From NCBI GenBank assembly GCA_937875885.1, contig CALEIO010000189.1:1-7738 (forward strand): a stretch of DNA of 7,738 nt, read 5' to 3'. This stretch comes from an uncultured Clostridia bacterium (GTDB taxonomy: Bacteria; Bacillota; Clostridia; Oscillospirales; Acutalibacteraceae). A program made the position numbers and the translations under genes. This document shows, in pieces, positions 4,977 through 7,738 of the stretch (position 1 is its first letter; every line of letters begins with the position of its first letter). Below the pieces are notes generated by a model, which saw nothing but the letters and a program-made list of their open reading frames with translations, had not been told where the DNA came from and searched no databases.

Positions 4977-6455
4977 ATGGAACAAAGAAACATATACAAA
5001 GATATAGTAACCCGTACGGGAGGCAGCATTTACGTAGGTGTTGTGGGACCTGTCCGCACAGGCAAGTCAACGTTTACAAAGCGGTTTATGGATACCCTGG
5101 TGCTTCCAAATATTTCCGATGAATACCGCAGAGCCAGGGCAAAGGATGAGCTTCCGCAGTCAGCGGCAGGACGCACAATTATGACAACAGAGCCTAAATT
5201 TATTCCCGAAGATGCGGTGGAAATCGATCTTGGGGAGAACACAACCCTTTCTGTCAGAATGATAGATTGTGTCGGATATATTGTAGAGAGTGCCTTGGGT
5301 TACAGCGAAGAGGACACCCCCAGAATGGTCAAAACACCGTGGTTTGATTCGGAAATTCCATTTGACAGGGCTGCAGAATTCGGCACAAGAAAGGTTATCA
5401 CAGACCACAGCACCATAGGCCTTGTCATCACAACAGACGGATCAATCAGCGATATTCCCCGAGAAGATTATGTAGAGGCGGAGCGCAGAGTTGTAGCGGA
5501 ACTCAAAGAGATAAACAAACCTTTCATAATTCTACTCAATTGCTTCGATCCCGATTCGGAATCCTCACGAAAACTGGCTTCAGAGCTTGCCGGTACATAT
5601 ATGGTGCCTGTCATTCCCATATCCTGCCTTGAACTTGATGAAAACGAAATTAAGCGTATATTAGCACAGATTTTGTTTGAGTTCCCTTTGCAGGAGGTCA
5701 GCATCGATATTCCTGCCTGGGTTGTGTCCTTATCCAAGGACCACTGGCTCAAGTCAGCGATTTTCGATTCAATCAAAGCTGCAGCAGGCAGTATTGAGAA
5801 ACTCAGACAGATTCAGCAGGCAGCAGAGGTCATATCAGAGAATGAATACATCGTCACCTCAAAGCTTGTGGCAATTGATATGGGCAGCGGCAGAGCTGTG
5901 CTTGAGGTAATGCCGGACAGTAAGCTGTTTTTTAGAGTGCTTTCAGAGCAGACAGGACTTAATATTCCCGATGAAAAAGCACTTCTTGACAGTTTCTCTG
6001 ACCTGTCTGGCAAAAAGAGCGAGTATGAGAGAATTGCCAGAGCCTACGAAGATGTGCTTGAAAACGGTTATGGCATTGTAATGCCCACAATGGAGGAGCT
6101 TAAACTTGAGGAGCCCCGCATTATTAAGCAAAGCGGTAAGTATGGGGTAAAACTTCGTGCATCAGCTCCATCTGTGCATATGATGCGCATAGAAACCTGC
6201 GCTGAGGTTACACCTCTTGTAGGCTCCGAGCAGCAGTCCGAGGAACTTGTGAATTATCTTCTGCACGAATTTGAGGAAGACCCTGTAAAAATCTGGGATT
6301 CCAATATCTTTGGCAAATCCGTAAACGAGCTTGTCAATGAAGGGCTTCATAATAAACTTTACAGAATGCCTGCAGATGCCAGAAGAAAACTTACCGAGAC
6401 AGTAGAGAAGATTATAAATGATGGCTGCAACGGACTAATCTGCATAATTCTCTGA
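4977..6455 (+). CDS. spoIVA: SpoIVA, stage IV sporulation protein A (coat basement-layer ATPase)
   Basis: SpoIVA hydrolyses ATP to polymerise into a static shell over the forespore, forming the base on which the coat assembles. From the ATG at 4977 the product is 492 residues, the length I recall for the Bacillus protein. The N-terminal domain resembles translation-factor GTPases, with Walker A GPVRTGKST at 24-32 (Lys30), the paired sensor threonines Thr70 and Thr71 in GRTIMTTEP, and Asp97 in MIDCVGY as the Walker B-type residue. All of these fall at the Bacillus positions. LLNCFDP at about 182-188 occupies the place of a nucleotide-base motif. The middle and C-terminal domains follow, ending FGKSVNELVNEGL ... 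IINDGCNGLICIIL; the C-terminus is the part known to engage SpoVM. No key residue is missing. A dedicated SigE-like promoter and terminators on both sides make it monocistronic. Confidence 0.97.
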   Translation: MEQRNIYKDIVTRTGGSIYVGVVGPVRTGKSTFTKRFMDTLVLPNISDEYRRARAKDELPQSAAGRTIMTTEPKFIPEDAVEIDLGENTTLSVRMIDCVGYIVESALGYSEEDTPRMVKTPWFDSEIPFDRAAEFGTRKVITDHSTIGLVITTDGSISDIPREDYVEAERRVVAELKEINKPFIILLNCFDPDSESSRKLASELAGTYMVPVIPISCLELDENEIKRILAQILFEFPLQEVSIDIPAWVVSLSKDHWLKSAIFDSIKAAAGSIEKLRQIQQAAEVISENEYIVTSKLVAIDMGSGRAVLEVMPDSKLFFRVLSEQTGLNIPDEKALLDSFSDLSGKKSEYERIARAYEDVLENGYGIVMPTMEELKLEEPRIIKQSGKYGVKLRASAPSVHMMRIETCAEVTPLVGSEQQSEELVNYLLHEFEEDPVKIWDSNIFGKSVNELVNEGLHNKLYRMPADARRKLTETVEKIINDGCNGLICIIL

Positions 6456-6495
6456 TGAATTTCCTGTAAAAAATCTATAACATCAATCTTTTTAG

Positions 6496-6527
6496 AAAAA
6501 AACTGTCGAATTTTTCGACAGTTTTTT
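6496..6527 (+). terminator. Intrinsic terminator after spoIVA
   Basis: AACTGTCGAA (6501-6510) pairs with TTCGACAGTT (6514-6523) around a 3-nt loop. A tract of A upstream pairs with a tract of T downstream, giving up to 14 bp of stem. The flanking A and T tracts would allow it to work in both directions, though no minus-strand gene nearby needs it. Confidence 0.88.
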
Positions 6528-6537
6528 CTGTTTGCTA

Positions 6538-6566
6538 TTGCAAAATATGTATAAAAAGTATAAAAT
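6538..6566 (+). promoter_or_regulatory. SigA-type promoter for the decarboxylase operon
   Basis: TTGCAA (6538-6543) and TAAAAT (6561-6566) are 17 nt apart, a reasonable housekeeping promoter in an AT-rich leader. It would give a leader of about 70 nt before the ATG at 6646. Other TATA-like hexamers nearby (for example around 6549 and 6575) make the exact choice uncertain. Confidence 0.45.
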
Positions 6567-6645
6567 TATAACGTATAGTGAAAAAGTCTATATAAACACA
6601 AGTATAGTATGAATATTTACTGATATTGTAAACGGAGGATGGTCT

Positions 6646-7068
6646 ATGCAAAGTTCAATTCTGCTGGCTGTAGAGAATGCGCAGAATGATAATTTCAATC
6701 AAGCGCTTATTACTCTCATAACAGGTTTCATAGTGGTGTTTATGGTGTTGCTTCTGCTTATCGGCATCATAAAACTCTACTCAACCATTGTATATTCCGC
6801 GCAGACAAAAGCTGCTGCCAAGAAGAAAGAAAAAGAGCAGAAGGCAGAGCCTGCTCCTGCACCTGTGCAGGTTGCAGATGCAGTACAGTCCGACGAGCCC
6901 GACCTGCAGACCATTGCTGTAATTGCAGCTGCGGTTGAAGCTTTCTACGGAAGCTCAAAGAAAGTCAGAATCACAGGCATCCGTCCTTCTGTTACTACCC
7001 GCAATGAATGGGCAACTGCTGCCCTCAGAGAAAATATACCTGCTATGAGATCGGAGGGATTGTTATAA
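6646..7068 (+). CDS. oadG: OadG-family gamma subunit of Na+-translocating decarboxylase
   Basis: This small 140-residue membrane subunit stabilises and assembles biotin-dependent sodium-pumping decarboxylases (oxaloacetate, methylmalonyl-CoA or glutaconyl-CoA type). A single membrane span covers about residues 20-42 (ALITLITGFIVVFMVLLLLIG). A charged, Ala/Lys-rich stretch follows (about 54-66) and then an Ala/Pro linker (about 67-75). The C-terminal half, with TIAVIAAAVEAFYG and VRITGIRPS, matches the tail seen in clostridial OadG-like proteins. GGAGG (6634-6638) lies 7 nt before the ATG. The stop overlaps the ATG of the next gene by one base (TAATG), so the two are co-translated. The substrate cannot be told without the alpha subunit, which is not in this window. 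Confidence 0.85.
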   Translation: MQSSILLAVENAQNDNFNQALITLITGFIVVFMVLLLLIGIIKLYSTIVYSAQTKAAAKKKEKEQKAEPAPAPVQVADAVQSDEPDLQTIAVIAAAVEAFYGSSKKVRITGIRPSVTTRNEWATAALRENIPAMRSEGLL

Positions 7069-7738
7069 TGGGAATTTTACAAGGTTTTCTTGATTCCGTT
7101 GTTGGACTTTTCTACGATTCAGGTCTGGTAACACTCACTTGGCGCAATTATGCAATGATTGCCATTGCATGTTTTTTGCTGTTTCTGGCTATCAAAAAGC
7201 AGTATGAGCCTTTGTTGTTGCTTCCCATAGCATTCGGTATGCTCATCGTAAATCTTTATCCGCCCATTATGGCTGCACCTTCTACAGAGCTTATTCCTGT
7301 GGAGCAGTATATGGCGGCGCATGGGGGAGAAGCGGCAAATTATGCTGTCACAACCCTTGAAGGAATAAGTTACTACAACGTCCCCACTAACGGCGGACTT
7401 CTCTACTACCTCTATCAGGGTGTAAAGCTTGGAATTTATCCGCCTCTTATCTTCCTTGGCATCGGCTGTATGACAGACTTCGGTCCTCTCATTGCCAACC
7501 CCAAGAGCTTCATCCTCGGCGCTGCAGCTCAGATTGGTATTTTCGTAACATTCATTTTCTCAATTGTTCTGGGATTCGACCCCCAGGCAGCAGGTTCAAT
7601 CGGAATCATCGGTGGTGCTGACGGACCTACTGCAATCTATGTAACCTCAATTCTCAAGCCTGAACTTTTAGGTCCCATCGCAGTTGCGGCTTACTCCTAT
7701 ATGGCGCTGGTTCCCATTATCCAGCCTCCCATTATGAA
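7068..7738 (+). CDS. oadB: OadB-family beta subunit of Na+-translocating decarboxylase (partial)
   Basis: The integral membrane beta subunit decarboxylates carboxybiotin and couples this to sodium export, giving the cell a Na+ gradient. The first 223 residues are visible. They contain an N-terminal membrane span (about 24-43), a second (about 48-64), and the conserved GGLLYYLYQGV (109-119), GCMTDFGPLIANP (133-145) and GGADGPTAIYV (182-192). Asp185 corresponds to the essential Asp of the Klebsiella enzyme. The last visible motif, AAYSYMALVPIIQPPIM, is also diagnostic of the family. The gene runs off the right edge with perhaps 150-180 residues missing. GGAGGG (7053-7058) lies 9 nt before the ATG, inside oadG. 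It could equally be named mmdB or gcdB; carboxyltransferase and biotin-carrier genes would be expected beyond the window. Confidence 0.93.
   Translation, partial: MGILQGFLDSVVGLFYDSGLVTLTWRNYAMIAIACFLLFLAIKKQYEPLLLLPIAFGMLIVNLYPPIMAAPSTELIPVEQYMAAHGGEAANYAVTTLEGISYYNVPTNGGLLYYLYQGVKLGIYPPLIFLGIGCMTDFGPLIANPKSFILGAAAQIGIFVTFIFSIVLGFDPQAAGSIGIIGGADGPTAIYVTSILKPELLGPIAVAAYSYMALVPIIQPPIM

Noticed and set aside
7119..7322. Minus-strand frame of 67 codons inside oadB
   Set aside because: Antisense to conserved membrane-protein sequence and without independent support.

Overview
The window looks like chromosome from a spore-forming, starch-degrading Clostridia of the Ruminococcaceae/Oscillospiraceae type. 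A Ruminococcus bromii-like gut bacterium is my best guess, made from recognition of families and not from a search. Three signals point there. First, a secreted protein carries a CBM26-type starch-binding module and a C-terminal dockerin, as in amylosome components. Second, sporulation genes of the clostridial kind are present (SipL with SPOCS/LysM domains, and SpoIVA). Third, there is a biotin-dependent, Na+-translocating decarboxylase operon. Base composition is moderate, and the genes are separated by short gaps with clear hairpin terminators.

Layout. (1) 1-734, minus strand: the N-terminal part of an RluA-family pseudouridine synthase, running off the left edge, with a good SigA promoter (765-793). 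(2) 857-1080, plus strand: two overlapping microgenes. The first encodes a 47-residue membrane protein with a CxCxxC motif. The second, starting at TTG inside the stop region of the first, encodes a 27-residue peptide that aligns with SpoVM. A terminator follows. (3) 1251-3221, plus: a secreted non-catalytic protein made of signal peptide, CBM26, Ig/FN3-like domain, CBM9-like domain, Thr/Pro/Glu linker and dockerin, followed by a terminator. (4) 3331-4857, plus: sipL, with a SigE-like promoter upstream and a perfect 11-bp-stem terminator downstream. (5) 4977-6455, plus: spoIVA, with its own SigE-like promoter and a terminator. (6) 6646-7738, plus: oadG- and oadB-like genes of a sodium-pumping decarboxylase, overlapping by one base; oadB runs off the right edge.

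How the parts work together. SpoVM, SpoIVA and SipL are three proteins that build the base of the spore coat. SpoVM is an amphipathic helix that marks the convex forespore membrane. SpoIVA is the ATPase that polymerises on it. SipL is the clostridial SpoIVA partner that tethers the coat. Finding all three within about 5.6 kb supports calling the TTG microgene spoVM, and it makes the coupled 47-residue membrane protein a good candidate for an uncharacterised factor in the same process. The starch-binding dockerin protein sits between spoVM and sipL as its own transcription unit. It probably works in extracellular starch capture and not in sporulation, although a weak SigE-like element lies upstream of it. 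No gene-free stretch longer than 300 bases remains once the microgenes are counted.
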